64,000 nucleotides of DNA from Yamagishiella unicocca (GCA_003116995.1 BDSL01000135.1:1-64000); one strand, 5' to 3'. Counted from the stretch's first letter, positions 1 through 12,633 are shown. A program made the numbers and translations. Notes: a model not told the origin generated them from the sequence alone.

Positions 1-1070
1 CTGGCGGCGTAACCTGCTGGCGCGGCGTAACCTGCTGGCGGCGTAACTGTGCGGCGTAACCTGCTGGCGGCGTAACCTGCTGGCGGCGACTGCGGCGTAA
101 CTGCTGGCCGGCGTAAACCTGCTGGCGGCGTAACCTGCTGGCAGCGGCGTAACCTGCTGGCGGGCCGTAACCTGCTGGCGGCGTAACCTGCTGGCGAACC
201 TGCTGCGGTAACCTGCTGGCGGCGTAACCTGCTGGCGTAACCTGCTGGCGGCGTAACCTGCTGCGGCGTAACCTGCTGCGGCGTAACTGCTGCGGCGTAA
301 CCTGCTGGCGGCCGTAACCTGCTGGCCGGGCGTAACCTGCTGGCGGCGTAACCTGCTGGCGGCCGTAACCTGCTGCCGGCGTAACCTGCTGGCGGCGTAA
401 CCTGCTGGCGATGGCGTAACCTGCTGGCGGCGGCGTAACCTGCTGGCGGCGTACCTGCTGGCCGGGCGTAACCTGCTGGCGCGTAACCTGCTGGCAGCGA
501 GCCCTGCTGGCGGCGTAACCTGCTGGCGGGCCGTAACCTGCTGGCCGGCGTAACCTGCTGGCGGCGTAACCTGCTGGCGGCGTAACCTGCTGGCGGCGTA
601 ACCTGCTGGCGGCGTAACCTGCTGGCGGCGTAACCTGCTGGCAGGCGTAACCTGCTGGCAGCGAGCCCGTTGGCAGGCGTAACCTGCTGGCGGCGTAACC
701 TGCTGCCGGCGTAACCTGCTGGCGGCGTAACCTGCTGGCGGCGTAACCTGCTGGCGGTGTAACCTGCTGCCGGCGTAACCTGCTGGCAGCGTAACCTGCT
801 GGCGGCGTAACCTGCTGGCGGCGTAACCTGCTGGCGGCGTAACCTGCTGGCGGCGTAACCTGCTGGCGGCGTAACCTGCTGCCGGCGTAACCTGCTGGCA
901 GCGTAACCTGCTGGCGGCGTAACCTGCTGGCGGCGTAACCTGCTGGCGGCGTAACCTGCTGGCGGCGTAACCTGCTGGCGGCGTAACCTGCTGGCAGCGT
1001 AACCTGCTGGCAGCGTAACCTGCTGGCGGCGTAACCTGCTGGCGGCGTAACCTGCTGGCGACGTAACCTG
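1..1070. repeat. 16-bp minisatellite array
   Basis: About 65 imperfect head-to-tail copies of a 16-bp unit, GTAACCTGCTGGCGGC. Some copies lose or gain 1-4 bases and a few carry CAGCG or CCGGC variants. The array ends at about 1070 in a C/T-rich tract. It lies downstream of the last visible exon of the minus-strand strictosidine-synthase-like gene, so it most likely sits in an intron or the 3' part of that gene. Confidence 0.95.
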
Positions 1071-1187
1071 CCCTGCCCGTCCCTACCCATTCCCGTCACT
1101 CACCCGCCCTAATACCCTCCCTCCCCTGTCCCTCCCTCCCTCCCCTGTCCCTGCCGCCCTCCCGTCCTTGCCTCCCTCCCTTCCCAC

Positions 1188-4100
1188 CGTTTAATCGGCG
1201 GCCGAGCCCAGGGCGGCAGGTACGCCATCAGCACCTTGAGCAAGGGGAAAGGGTGCGTACGGGCAGCGGATTGCAGCCGTACACCCCGGCATATGTCACC
1301 AAACATTTCCTGTGGGCTCTTCAGGGTGTGTACAGTCATAGCACCCACTTTTTTAAATTCTGTCGGCTGACCACGCCATGATGGCATGCCCCAACAATTT
1401 CCCCTCCTCCCCCGCCCCACAGCGTGTTTCCGTTGCGTGCTCCCCCAAACCCAAACGCGAGCTGTTCCCGTCACCCTAAGATTGTAACATACCCCTGCCC
1501 CCGATAATGCCCGCCCCGCCCCCCCCCCAAAAAAACGGTTTTTACACACACATCACACACCCCCGCCCCCGCCCGCCCTGGTGCTGCTGCTGCCACGTGC
1601 TGGCGGCATCACTGCTCACTCCACTTGCACCGCCACGCCCATGCCGGTCTGCTGCTCGTACATTCGTACACTCGTACGCACGTACCCGCAGCACCTTGTA
1701 CCGCAGCAGCTTGGGCACGGCTGTCACGGGGGCCACCAACGCCACCCAGAAGTTGCCGTCTGTGGCCCGCGCGATGCCGTCCGGGAAGCCGGGCAGGCGG
1801 TCGATGAGGACCTCGGTGCGGCCCGCCTGGGGCCCCCGAAGCCAGTGCCTGGAAGCATGACAAGGAGTAACCGCGGATGACAGGAAGGCGTAAGAACCCC
1901 AGCTTACAGCCCCTGGGGCAGGAGGAGGTAGGGAAGGGGGCCGCATTTGTACTCCCTGTCCCTCCTGCGCCCGCCCTCCTGATGCCGTGTTGTACTCTCT
2001 GTGCCCCTTGGCCCTCCCCTCCTGATTTCATGTCGCCTTGTCGTATAACCGGGTCTCCTCGCCACCCACCCCAGTTTCCATGTCGTGTAACCGGGTTTTT
2101 TACGCCATCCCCCTGACGTCGTGCAAATGGGTTCTCCCGTCGCCCCTCTTCTCCCCCCGATCGCACCTTTGCACCCGGGTCCTGCTGGTCTCAACCACCG
2201 TCACAAACGACTCGTCGGCGGCCAGGGCCACACCGTTGGCGAACCACAGCCCCGAAACCAGCACCTCGGTACGGCGGGTGACGGGGTCGTACTTGAGCAG
2301 GCGGCCGGTCATTGCGCCCTGCAGCGCAGCGCATAGTGCGGCAGCCGCGACTGGAGGTGATAGGAGGCAACAGGAGGTGATAGGAGGCGATGGTTGCCGC
2401 CGCAGGTGGCTCCACCGCCTCCTCCCCGTTGCTCCCAATCTTGTTCAGTGCCGACCCACGGATCCCCTCCCTGCCCTCTCCCCTCCCTGCCCTCTCCCCT
2501 CCCTGCCCTCTCCCCTCCCTGCCCTCTCCCCTCCCTTCCCTCTCCCCTACCTGCCCTCTCCCCTCCCTTCCCTCTCCCCCCTCCCTGCCCTCTCCCCTCC
2601 CTGCCCTCTCCCCTCCCTGCCCTCTCCCCTCCCTGCCCTCTCCCCTCCCTGCCAACATGCCCACACCTCGCCGCTACTCCCCCCGGCTCGTAACCTCCGA
2701 CCACCCGCAACGGCCCTGCCCCCCACACATCATCGCGTCAAGGCTCTGCACCAGCTGCACTTCCTATGTCAAGTAACCGGCCCTTTCCTTCACCCCCCCC
2801 GGGCTCTGCACCAGCTACACTTCCTATGTCAAGTTACCGGTTCTTTTATGTTACCCCCCTCACCGCGTACAGCCCCAGCAGGTAGGAGCGGAATGTGTCG
2901 TAGAAGGGTTGCTTCTCCGGGGACAGCCCCACCGGAATAGCCTGGAAGGGGGGCCAGGCAGCGGAGCAGGGGGAGGGCGATCACGTTAAAAAGCTGGCTG
3001 CTACCCCACCCGCTGGCTGCTACCCCTATCACGATTCCTCCATCATACCACATTTCCCCCCTCCCATACCACCCTTATCCTCCCAGTAGCGCCCGAACCG
3101 TTGAAGCCCGGTGCGGAAGCCGAGCATCCCCCGCCCCGGGCTCAAACCCTCTCCGGCCCCCTCTCTCCCCCCCGCCCCCCGCGCCCCGCAATTCTAAACG
3201 TGTGTACCGAGCGTTCCCTGGCCGGTTTTTCTTTTCAGTGCCAGCCCCCAGGTTGCCTCTCACACCCCGCGCCCCGCCCCGCCCCGCCCCCCTCTTTCCC
3301 CACCCCGGGTTTTCCACGGGCATCCACGGGTCTTCCTCGAACCCCGGGTTTTCCGTGCACCCCCCTCCCCCTCCCCCGCCTGCGTGCCTGTGAGTCACTG
3401 AAGTAGATGGTGCCGTCCTCCGCAATGTCCATTGCGTTGACGTACGTCAGCGGGCTCCCTGGAGTCACCGCGGCATCGGGGCTGACCCGGTTGGTCAGCA
3501 CCTCCAGGCGGTGGCTGCCCGCCTCGAGCTTCAGGAGGCCCTGCAGCAGCGGGGTGGCGAGAGGACCCGGTCACACGATAGCAGCAGGGGCCCGAGGAAA
3601 GCCCGTGGAATAGGAAGCCGATTAAATAACCGTAGCAGCAGGGGGGCCGGTAGGAAGGAGGGCGGAGCCGTGGCGCAGGGGGGGCAGCACGCCGGGGGGG
3701 CCGGATTAGCGTGGAAACACGATTAGATGCTCAGGAGGGAAGGGAAGACGGGGGGGAGGGAGAAGCCGCAGCCGCAGCCCACCCCGCCGCCCCCTCCCTT
3801 CCCCGCATCCCCCACCCCACCCACCCACACACACGCACACACATACACACACGCGCACACACACACGCACACTTTGCGCTCCGTCTCCTTCGCGGCTCAG
3901 CTCAGCATTTATAAAACACACACGCACACACATACACACGCCCCGCACTTTTAGCGAGTCGGCGATGATCAGGTTGCCCTGTCCGTCGTAGTGGAAGCCC
4001 AGGGGGCGACCGGGGCCGATGTAGGCGGTGCAGGGCAGGTCCAGGGCCCACTCCTCGGGGAACACCGCGTTGGGGATCTGGTGGGGGAGGGGGCGGGCGG

Positions 4101-5980
4101 CGAAGAAGCCGCGGGGGAGGGTGGGAGGGAGAACACGGTCCGCTAAAGGAGGAGAACACTATATATTCACATCGTAGAAATTTCATAAATCCACTCCAGT
4201 TGTACCTGCTGGGGACGGCGACCTGGGGCGGACGGCGAGCGTGAGGAGAGTGTGTGGGCGGGGATGGGGAATGGCGGCCGGCAGCGGTGCCCCCAGATTC
4301 GGGACGGCAACACAGCCAAACACCACACAAGGAGAATTTACCCGTACACGCTGCCGCTCGTCCCTTACACGGTACGACACCACCCGCACTGACGTACATT
4401 CTTCGCCGGCTCCGCCTCGTACATGTACCCGAACTTGTCCAGCAGGGTCATGTTGCCGCCGGGGGAGATGGCCACGTGCTCTGCGCGGAGCGGGCCCGTG
4501 GGTCGGGACCCACGGGTCGGTGAATCGGATTGGTAGGTCGGTCTCGTGCAGCTCGCTGCGTGGTGCGGTGCCCCTTCTGGACGCTCCCAGGACAGCCACG
4601 TGCGAACACACCCGGGGGAGGGGGGAGGGCTACCTGCCGAGTCCGTCCACCACCTCAGTCCGCCACCTCAACCATCCAATCACCTGGAAGCAACACAGGT
4701 TCGCGTATGCGGTGGTCCCGGAGCGCCGCGGCCGCACCACGGGTGGTGCGGCCGCGGCGCTCCGGGACCACACCCACCACGCAGGTAGGGCCGCGGCGCG
4801 CCGGAACCATACTGGATCCGGGGCCACGTGGTGGTGGAGGGGCTCCAGCTGGTCCGCCTACCACCTCCGGCCGTACCGTGACCCCGCTTCCGCTTGTGTT
4901 TGCATCTTGACTATACACCGCCCAGCTACACGCCCCCTTTCCGCACCTGACCCCTGGATGACGTTGTCGAAGAGGCGATGGCCCTTGCGCAGCAGCTCGT
5001 TGGGTGCATACACACCCTGCGGACAGTAGGGAAGCAAGCAAGAGGGGGGGGGAGGAGGCGCTGTGCTGGTGAAGGCGTATCGCTGCCGTAGGGGTCGCGA
5101 GCGCGCCGTCCAGGTAGCGGCAGGCGGAGGGAGGGGAGCGCGCCGGGTTGGCAACGCAGCTCCACCTGCCGGGGCCTAGAGGGGGCTGGTTCCGGAGCAG
5201 GTCGCGCTGCTTTTGAGCGCCCGTACCTCAAGCGGCGAGGGGTTGGTGGGTAGCACCGCCGGGTCCAAGTCCACGACCAGGTGGTGCTGCGCAGGGTACG
5301 GCAGCGGCGAGTCCACGTTGTCTGAGGGGGTCCAGGGGTGGGGGTGGAGTTAGGTGGTGGGGGAATGGGTGCGGACTGGCGAAGCGCGCGCGTTGCGTTG
5401 CTGCGCAATTGAAAAGTGAGAACGGCCAGCAGAACGCGTGCGGGTGTGTGCGTGCGCCTGCGTGGCATTGCGGCGCGCGACGTCCCCTGTTGTCATCGTT
5501 GGGTCGGTGGGAAAATTTGCGCCAGAACTCGCCAGCGCGGTCACGCTTTTGTGTGTTTGCGGAAAAGTAACACGTGTATGGATTCAGTGAGTTAAGGAAC
5601 TGGGGGGACGTTGCTAGGGGGCGTATGGGACCGCATCAAGTGTGCGCCTGCCCAGTTATACATGTTGTCCAAAGTGTTGCTGCAGGAGCACGCTGGGGTT
5701 GGTCAAGGGTCGAGGGGGTCGGGGCAGAAGACTCCAGGGGAGGGTAAACGTGCAGCCCCCGGGTAACCTTGCAGCTTGCTCAAGATGTAGGGCCGGGCCC
5801 CCCTCATGTACGTGCGCTGTGCGCGCCGACGCATGAGGAGCGATAGGCACCGCGACGTCAAGGGCCTGGCCCTCCCAGTCAAAGGCGTATACGTCGTGGA
5901 CGCCTTGCGTTGATCGCGCACTTACTTAGCCATACGACGGTGCTGCTCAGCAGGCCCACAAATATGGCCAAGGTCCACAT
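1188..5980 (-). CDS. strictosidine-synthase-like / APMAP-like beta-propeller protein, 3' partial
   Basis: Spliced minus-strand gene with ten visible exons: 5980-5926, 5321-5227, 5016-4947, 4480-4398, 4077-3949, 3540-3388, 2941-2864, 2318-2167, 1848-1686 and 1234-1188 (about 341 codons, phases consistent). The start ATG at 5980 opens a single N-terminal membrane anchor (MWTLAIFVGLLSSTVVW). Family hallmarks then appear in order: VAISPGGNMTLLDKFGYMYE, IGPGRPLGFHYDGQGNLIIA, NAMDIAEDGTIYFSDS, GRLLKYDPVTRRTEVL, GLWFANGVALAADESF and LPGFPDGIARATDGNFWVAL. These match the Str_synth/SGL six-bladed propeller of APMAP and the plant SSL proteins, which are membrane-anchored hydrolase-like proteins. True strictosidine synthase activity is not implied. 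The exon 6 to 7 junction reads CAG|GCACGC, so that intron looks like GC-AG. The last exon ends in phase 2 at a GTGGGA donor, so the C-terminus lies left of the window. The introns hold T/C- and CA-rich repeats. Confidence 0.88.
2464..2655. repeat. pyrimidine-rich 16-bp tandem repeat
   Basis: About twelve copies of a CTCCCCTCCCTGCCCT-type unit, with minor variants (TTCC or TACC for TGCC). It lies in the intron between the 2318-2167 and 2941-2864 exons of the strictosidine-synthase-like gene. Confidence 0.9.
4712..4771. repeat. foldback sequence with 29-bp perfect arms
   Basis: Arms 4712-4740 and 4743-4771 are exact reverse complements separated by two bases. A degenerate further copy of the right arm follows at about 4786-4806 (GGCCGCGGCGCGCCGG). 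It is intronic in the strictosidine-synthase-like gene. The same three-copy layout recurs at 30036, 30361 and 62701. Confidence 0.93.
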
Positions 5981-7672
5981 GGCTGTCACACGCCGAGCGC
6001 GCCAAGTGTAAACGCGGCTGAAGATAGTATGTACCTGAAAATTAATGCATGGATTGGTATGACGTAGTACTTTTGCTGCGTCCAGTAGCAAGGTTAAACG
6101 GAATGCACTGTGTCGGTGCGGTAACGGTCACAGTGTCCGGCACACTTTTGACAACGCCACGTCGGGCACGCAGGCTATGCTGGCTTAAATGACTACCTGC
6201 CAAGTTCTATGCAGCCGAACTCCTTGCTGCCGTTCATGCACGAAACGTACTCGTGCCAACGTACCTGACCGCTGTCCCCTTACCCCAGCGCCGGACTTTT
6301 GCAATTGATGACAACGTTTTGTGGTAGCATGCAATTATTTATGAATGGTACAATAGAGAAGAGGCGCGGGATTCCCTGGGAGTTGTGTTTTCCAAACGCT
6401 TCCGACTTCCCCCGGCCTGCGCTTGCGATTCTCCCGAATCAGTTCCCTTGCGCTACTAAATGCGTTTTCTGGTAAATACACATAAACTTCTTATTGCCGC
6501 GGCGCGTCTTGCACTGTAGGCAGGGCTGACGACCTGCCGCGAAGTGCCGTGACCTGCCGCGGCGAGGAAACCGATACAGGATACCCCACGCTTGCTTTAC
6601 CTAACCGATCGCGACCCATTTGGTCATCCTAGGCGTGGGCGGCTGTCGTGCATGACCTAGTTCCGCATCCGCGCCATATACACCTCATCATTATCTTTGC
6701 CCGTCTTGACTGCTCGTCGTTGGTCTGAGCGGCATCATTACAGTGCTGCTCCAGAGCTCAAGCGGACTGCCAGCTGTGCGCACTGGCGCGCCAATATCCT
6801 GCGACTTCTTGAAGCAGCACCTATCCCTCAACACACTAGCTGGCAGCAACACTCCATTTCCGCACGCCGCCGGTGTATTTTGTTTGCGTCGCATCCCGGA
6901 CGAAACAGAGAGGCTGGGAGGCGAGCCAGATGCCATTAGTCCGCAACTTACATGACACATGAAGAAGGCAATGCTGGTCAAACCAGCAGAGAATGTGGAC
7001 GCAGGGCGTGTGGCGCCACATCACCACCTGCTCAGCCCTCGGTGGTGCCATGCAAGCACCAACGCGAACCACCCCAGGCGCACACAGGCCCTAGCCGGCG
7101 CGCACGAGAAAGCTCAATGCACCCGCCCGGGTGTGACACGGCTCCGGGGCTGCGTCCTGCGTAGCTGCAGGCGGGGCCGCCTTGCATACGAGCGCTGCAG
7201 CCGCTCCTTAAGAGCCCGCTGCGCTCATCATACGGCGGCTCGCTCTGCTCTGGCTCGACAACAACGCAGAAGCAGTCCCGCATCAGCCCCAACAAACCAT
7301 CCCCCGACGCCAGCCGCACCACAGCACACGCCCGCAGCTACCGTGCTCGCGCAACGCGCATGGCTTAGGGGAACCGAATCCCGGCCACTGAGTCCTGTAG
7401 GTCCGCCCGAAGCGGTCAGCGCATGGCCTAGGGGAACTGAATCCTGGCAACGCGTCACAGCCGCTGACGCATAGGTCCACCCGAGGCGGTCACCGCATGC
7501 AAATGACGCCGGTCCGAGTATGCTTTATGTCCCGCCCCACGGCCTCCACCGCACATCCACATGACCCCTTCCGCCCTAGACGCCCGTTTGTTTTTACACG
7601 CCCTACACACCGCGGCGGATCCCCAGGTCGCGGCACATGCCCCCTCCTGTCATCCCGTACGTGCCGCATCGC
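5981..7672. other. intergenic region
   Basis: Lies between the 5' end of the strictosidine-synthase-like gene and the 3' end of the U2AF-like gene. The left part should hold the promoter of the former and the right end the 3' UTR of the latter. Small ORFs in both strands show no recognisable domain and no splice structure that joins them. No RNA gene was seen. Confidence 0.5.
7357..7498. repeat. imperfect tandem duplication (about 65-75 bp)
   Basis: Two diverged copies share GCGCATGGC(T/C)TAGGGGAAC and TAGGTCC(G/A)CCCGA(A/G)GCGGTCA(G/C)C. They start at about 7357 and 7421. They lie just downstream of the U2AF-like stop codon. Confidence 0.75.
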
Positions 7673-10600
7673 TTACTTAGGCAAGCCCAGCCCCGGCAGA
7701 GCCCCCGTGAGCGTGAAGCCCGCGGGCAGCGTAAAGCCGGGCGGCAGCACCAGGCCGCCGGTCTGCTGGATGGGCACGTGCCCGGGCACCACCGGCGACG
7801 GGCCCCCGCCCAGGGCGCCCAACGCGCTGAAGCCCGCCAGTGACGTCGGCGACGTCAGTGCCGGCGTTGGCGCCGCAGCGCCGATGGTCGGCATTCCCGC
7901 CGGCATCATCAGCAGGCCCGGCTGGGCCACCCACTCCCCCGCCTGCGCTCTCAGGAACTCGCCCTCGGTCACGTGCGTGGCGCGCACCGCGTTGTCGTCG
8001 AACTTGCGACCGTCCATCATCGTACGGCACCGCGCCGCCTCCCCGGCGGTCGAGTACTTGACGTACACCCGGCTGGCGTCCTGGTTGGTCACGTGAGCCG
8101 GCGGCATGGGCACCGCCAGGCCGATCACGGGGCCGCACTTGACGACCTCCTGCTGCACGTCCTCCAGAATCTAATGAGGCCGCGCGCCGACGGCGAAGTG
8201 ATGAAGGCGGCGGCGATGAAGGCGGCGACACAGGGGGCGAGGAGGGGAGCGGGGGAAGGTTCAAGTGAGAGCGAGCAGGTGCAGCTGACGAGGACGGGCT
8301 CGTAAAGAGGCAGTCAGGGTCGGGGACATTGATGATGGATGCTTCGGGGGAGCGGCGTGAACGGCTGGTCCCTGGCGTCCCGGCGCCTGTGTGCAGAGGT
8401 GGCTCGGACCGGCCATTGGACCGCTCCGCTCCTCTCCGGACCTCGCCCCGCTCCCACTCGACATTTGGGAAGGAGGGGGTCTCCCGGCCGCCCAAATGGG
8501 AGGACCCACTCCGGCCACTCTCCCACCACGACCACCCTCAGCTGCTGCCGTAGTTGCGCCGGAGTCTGCTGTCCGGTCCGGACCAGCGGATTATCCAGCC
8601 TGCAGACAAGCAACCAGGCATCTCGCGCGGCGGCGGCAGTAGCGGCAGCAGCAACAGCAGCGGCGGCGGGCAGGGAAGGCAGAGCGAAGGCAGCACAGAA
8701 GCGACGGGTATCGCACGCCACCGCATCCAACAGTGACGGCCAGACGGCTGACACGACCCCAGCGGCGACAGCGCAGGCGCGGGAGAATGGAAACGTTCAC
8801 AGGTAGGCGGCCTGCAACCCCGCCATGTGCCCCACAACTCCCGGAGGTAAGCGCCGGACGCCGGATGGTGGCGACTCCGCGGCACAACAGGCGACCGCCG
8901 CCGCCACGGAACCGCCCTGACGGCGCCTTCAACGCCCCGTCGTTGCACGCGCAGCAGCAGCCTGGGTGTGAACAGCAGGTACCGCGAGCAGCAGCAGCAG
9001 CACAGCGGCAGCACGGAGCGGGCGGCGCGCACAACGGCACACGCGCGCGCATGTATGCGACCGAACGACACATCACACCACAGGCGGGCGGCGGGGCGGG
9101 GCGGGGCGGGAGGCGGCGGCAGCAAAAGGCGAGGGCGGGGCGGAGCAGCGGCGGATGGGGGAGGGCAGGCGACGACCAGCTGAGAGTCACGTTGGCGACC
9201 TCCGTGCCTGCCCCACACTCCACCTCCGATTCCCCAAGGCGCAGCCTTGTTAGTTGCAGGCCTCGTCACTCCCCTGCCAGGTCACGGCGTCCGTCCGGTA
9301 GCACGCCAGGAGCTACATGGCCAGTCGCTGAGCAGCGCCAGTGTGCATTCCCGCCGGGGTGAATGAAACCTTTCGTTTTCCCCTTGTGAATACTGGCGCC
9401 TGCTCTATTCCACCACCACACCAGCGGCCTACCCCCACCACGGTCTCCGGCGACGAAGCCCAACGTTCCCATTGCTCAACGGCCCCCCGTCGAACCCCTA
9501 ACCGCCCGGTCCCACCTCCTTGCGCTCGGTCTCGTCCCGGATGGTGCCGCACGAGACCATGTTCTCCAGCAGCACCACATTGGTGGGGGTGGACACGGTG
9601 AGGGTGGCGGCGGCAGCGGCCAGGGTGGGCGGGGCAGCGGGCATGACACCCGACAGGGCGGCCGCGAGGACCTGCGCCTGGCCCAGCTTGGCGGCGTTGG
9701 CCAGCTGGGGCGCGGCGTCCTGTAGGTGTATGGTTGGCGGGGGCAGGAGGCGGCGGCGGCCAGGGCAGGAGGCGTGTTAGCTTTAGAGGTAGGACCCGAT
9801 TGCATCTTCGGCCAGACTGCTATGTGCGCTCTGCTCGATGTGCAGCACATATCCGTTGGCCACCCGGAGGGCTTACGGTGTCAGCGGGTCTTGAACACTC
9901 AACACTCCCGTTCCGGCCCCAGCACCGCCCCCCACCCACCAAGTAACCCTTGGGCCGCCCGATGTTCATCTGCCTGCCGCACAGCTCCAGCTTGTCCAGC
10001 TGGATGGCGGCATCCGTCAGCTCCCGAGTGCGGAACTCGATGAAGGCGAAGCGGCCCGCTGCACGTGGGGTCAAAAGGTGGGGTTGGGTGGGCAAGCCAG
10101 GAGCATCTCGTTAATAGTACTGTAAGCAAACAATAGTACTGTACCCATCTCGTTAATAGTACTGTAAGCAAACAAGCTACACAATGCTGTTTGACCTAAT
10201 GCACCAATACTTCCGATCAACAAAAGAGAACAAAACGAAGGCACCGAAGGCGTGGGGGGCAACGGCGGTTGATGGTGGTGGCAGTAGGGGCCACGGCGCA
10301 CAGAAACACGGTGGCGTTCCCGGTTTGTGGACAACCCAGTGCAGGCGGAACTGCTCCTTTCCAATCGTTGATCGCACGGCCCGCAGTACGTCGTACGACT
10401 TGCCCAAGAGCTATTAGCGGCACACCCACGCATGTCCTGTGAAGCCCCGTAACCGCTCCTGCTAACCTGTTGCTACATCACTGTAGGCTGTAGTTTTGGT
10501 AATGACCGTGCCTGGTGGTATTGCGGGACTATCCAGCTGAGACGCGGTACAGCCCTAACAGCCCGCTCGCTTATCCTGGCGGGCCCTCAGCCCCCGACCC

Positions 10601-12633
10601 CTAAAAGCCCGCTCGCTTATCCTGGCGGGCCCTCAGCCCCCGACCCCTAACAGCCCGCTCGCTTATCCTGGCGGGCCCTCAGCCCCCGACCCCTAAAAGC
10701 CCGCTCGCTTATCCTGGCGGGCCCTCAGCCCCCGACCCCTAAAAGCCCGCTCGCTTATCCTGGCGGGCCCTCAGCCCCCGACCCCTAACAGCCCGCTCGC
10801 TTATCCTGGCGGGCCCTCAGCCCCCGACCCCTAACAGCCCGCTCGCTTATCCTGGCGGGCCCTCAGCCCCCGACCCCTAACAGCCCGCTCGCTTATCCTG
10901 GCGGGCCCTCAGCCCCCGACCCCTAACAGCCCGCTCGCTTATCCTGGCGGGCCCTCAGCCCCCGACCCCTAACAGCCCGCTCGCTTATCCTGGCGGGCCC
11001 TCAGCCCCCGACCCCTAACAGCCCGCTCGCTTATCCCTGCGGGTCCTCAGCCCCTGACCCACACACTGCGTCCCGACCCACCCGCCGCATCCAGGTTAAC
11101 GTTGACCACGGGTGGCGCGCTGGGGTCAGGGCACTGGTTGGCCAGGATGGTGTTGAACAGCTCCCGCAGCATGTCCGCAGTCACCACGCCAATGGCCAGG
11201 TTGCCCACTGCATGGAGGGGGGGTCACAGAACAGAACCGGTTACTCGACATGGAAAGTGTAGCTGGTGCATAGCCTTCGTCGCATGGAGGAGTGGTGATG
11301 GGGAACCCGTTTGCGCGACAGGGGAGGGCCGGGTGGGCGGGGTAAGGGACGAGGGCCGTGTCCACTACCGCATGTGGGGTAGGGACTCATGTTGCTGAGG
11401 GCGGGTGTGTGAAGCGGCTGCACCACGGTGAATAAGGTCAGCGGATGAGGACGACGGGAAGGACGTCCGGGAGGGAGGGAGGACCTGGCGTTGGATGAGG
11501 CTGCGGGAGAGCACGCGGCCGCATTGAGGGAACCCCGCGGAAGTGGCACGGCAGCAGCACACGCATGCTTGTCGGATTCCTCAGTCGGTAGGGCATCCAT
11601 GGGGGGTTGGGGGCTTCCACTTGCCGTTTGTTTGCATTTCTCCATGCTGGGTTGCGTCCCGGAAGCGTCGAGGCATGTCAGGCGCAGCATATACACCGTG
11701 GTGCAGTGCGAGCGCGCGCAGCACCACCTCCACGCGCGGGTAGGTGCAGCGTGCAGCGGCAACACCCCCCGCCCCGGAAAGACACGCACCGTAAATTTCG
11801 CGAGCCTTCCGGTCCGCTGTCGCGGCACTGGTGTTCTGCTGCTGAGCCGGTGGCGCCAACGCTGCCGCCGCGGCGGCTGCCTGCTGCTGCAACAACATTT
11901 GCTGCGCCAGCAGCTGACGTTGGAGCTGCTGTTGCTGTTGCAGGGCTGCCATGGCCTGGGGGGAGGAGACAGAGGTAACCACGGAATCAGCACGGAACCC
12001 GCAGCGAACAGTGCCGGATGGCATGTCCGAATGGGGTTGCTGACTGGCTCCATTTAAACTCCAAGCCACCCCTCAACTAGGCCGCTCACACGAGTGGACT
12101 CCGACGCTGCGCATCGGCTCGTGCGCATGGTATCCAACATGTCGCCCGTAGATGCAAATCCACTATGCACCACGCCTACGACGCATACCACGACGCACCT
12201 GCACAGCGCTGATGCTCGCGTCATACGCCAATGACTTGGCCCGGTCCCGGCTCCGGCTGCGGCTCTTACTTCGGCTGTACAGGTTGGAAGGGATGAGGGT
12301 TACGTTTCTGACGCGTAAAACGCAGCGAAATGCAGCGGGTCATGGTGCAATACGTTGATTAACCATGGTGGCACGAATTACCTGCGTCTATGATCTCGTG
12401 ATCTGGAGCGAGAGCGACGGTCCCGGTCCCATCGTCGAGACCTCTCTCGTGACCTGCACATGCAATGGACGCCTTATCAATGCATGTGTTTGTCAAGTTT
12501 GTATAGTCAATGTTTTGGCTGCGCCATGGCTGAAAGCCTGAAAGCACCAAGGTGCGGCTCTTACGCGGGCGGTCGACGGAACCCACCTGGACCGGCGTCT
12601 GTCCCGTGACCGCGATCGGTCCCTGCTGCCCAT
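7673..12633 (-). CDS. U2AF2-like: U2AF large-subunit-like splicing factor (RS, one RRM, UHM)
   Basis: Eight phase-consistent exons: 12633-12587, 12453-12382, 12274-12199, 11955-11790, 11207-11082, 10058-9940, 9719-9516 and 8170-7673 (435 residues). In U2AF65 this architecture recognises the polypyrimidine tract at 3' splice sites in the nucleus. The first three exons encode an arginine/serine region (MGSRDRSRSRDRRRSR, then SRSRSRDH and SRSKSRSRSRDRAKS), followed by a Gln/Ala-rich stretch. RRM1 is formed by IYVGNLAIGVVTADMLRELF and FAFIEFRTRELTDAAIQLD. An Ala-rich linker then leads straight into a C-terminal U2AF-homology motif with an acidic first helix (LLENMVSCGTIRDETERKE, ILEDVQQEVV), SRVYVKYSTAGEAARCRTM and the R-x-F-type GRKFDDNA. 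A Gly/Pro-rich tail ends at the TAA at 7673. The canonical second RRM is absent from every intron examined. The gene is divergent from the RGG-protein gene. Confidence 0.88.
10107..10174. repeat. direct duplication of about 29 bp
   Basis: ATCTCGTTAATAGTACTGTA followed by AGCAAACAA occurs twice, at about 10107-10135 and 10146-10174, just upstream of the RRM1 second-half exon in an intron of the U2AF-like gene. It is locally AT-richer than its surroundings. Confidence 0.85.
10557..11060. repeat. 46-bp tandem repeat, about 11 copies
   Basis: The unit begins AACAGCCCGCTCGCTTATCC and ends CAGCCCCCGACCCCT. Copies differ mainly at AACAG versus AAAAG, and the last copy is degenerate. It fills much of the intron that separates the two exons encoding RRM1 in the U2AF-like gene. 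Confidence 0.95.

Noticed and set aside
1..1070. CRISPR-like or telomeric array
   Set aside because: There are no spacers, the unit is a simple 16-bp minisatellite, and it does not resemble the algal telomere repeat TTTTAGGG.
3075..3120. Extra exon of the strictosidine-synthase-like gene (reading GFRTGLQRFGRYWED)
   Set aside because: It cannot be joined to both neighbours in phase. Skipping it gives a better family match (SDSQ followed by AIPVGLSPEKQPFYDTF).
8200..9480. Missing RRM2 exon of the U2AF-like gene hidden in the last intron
   Set aside because: None of the minus-strand frames here contains RNP1- or RNP2-like motifs, and exons 7 and 8 already join in phase.
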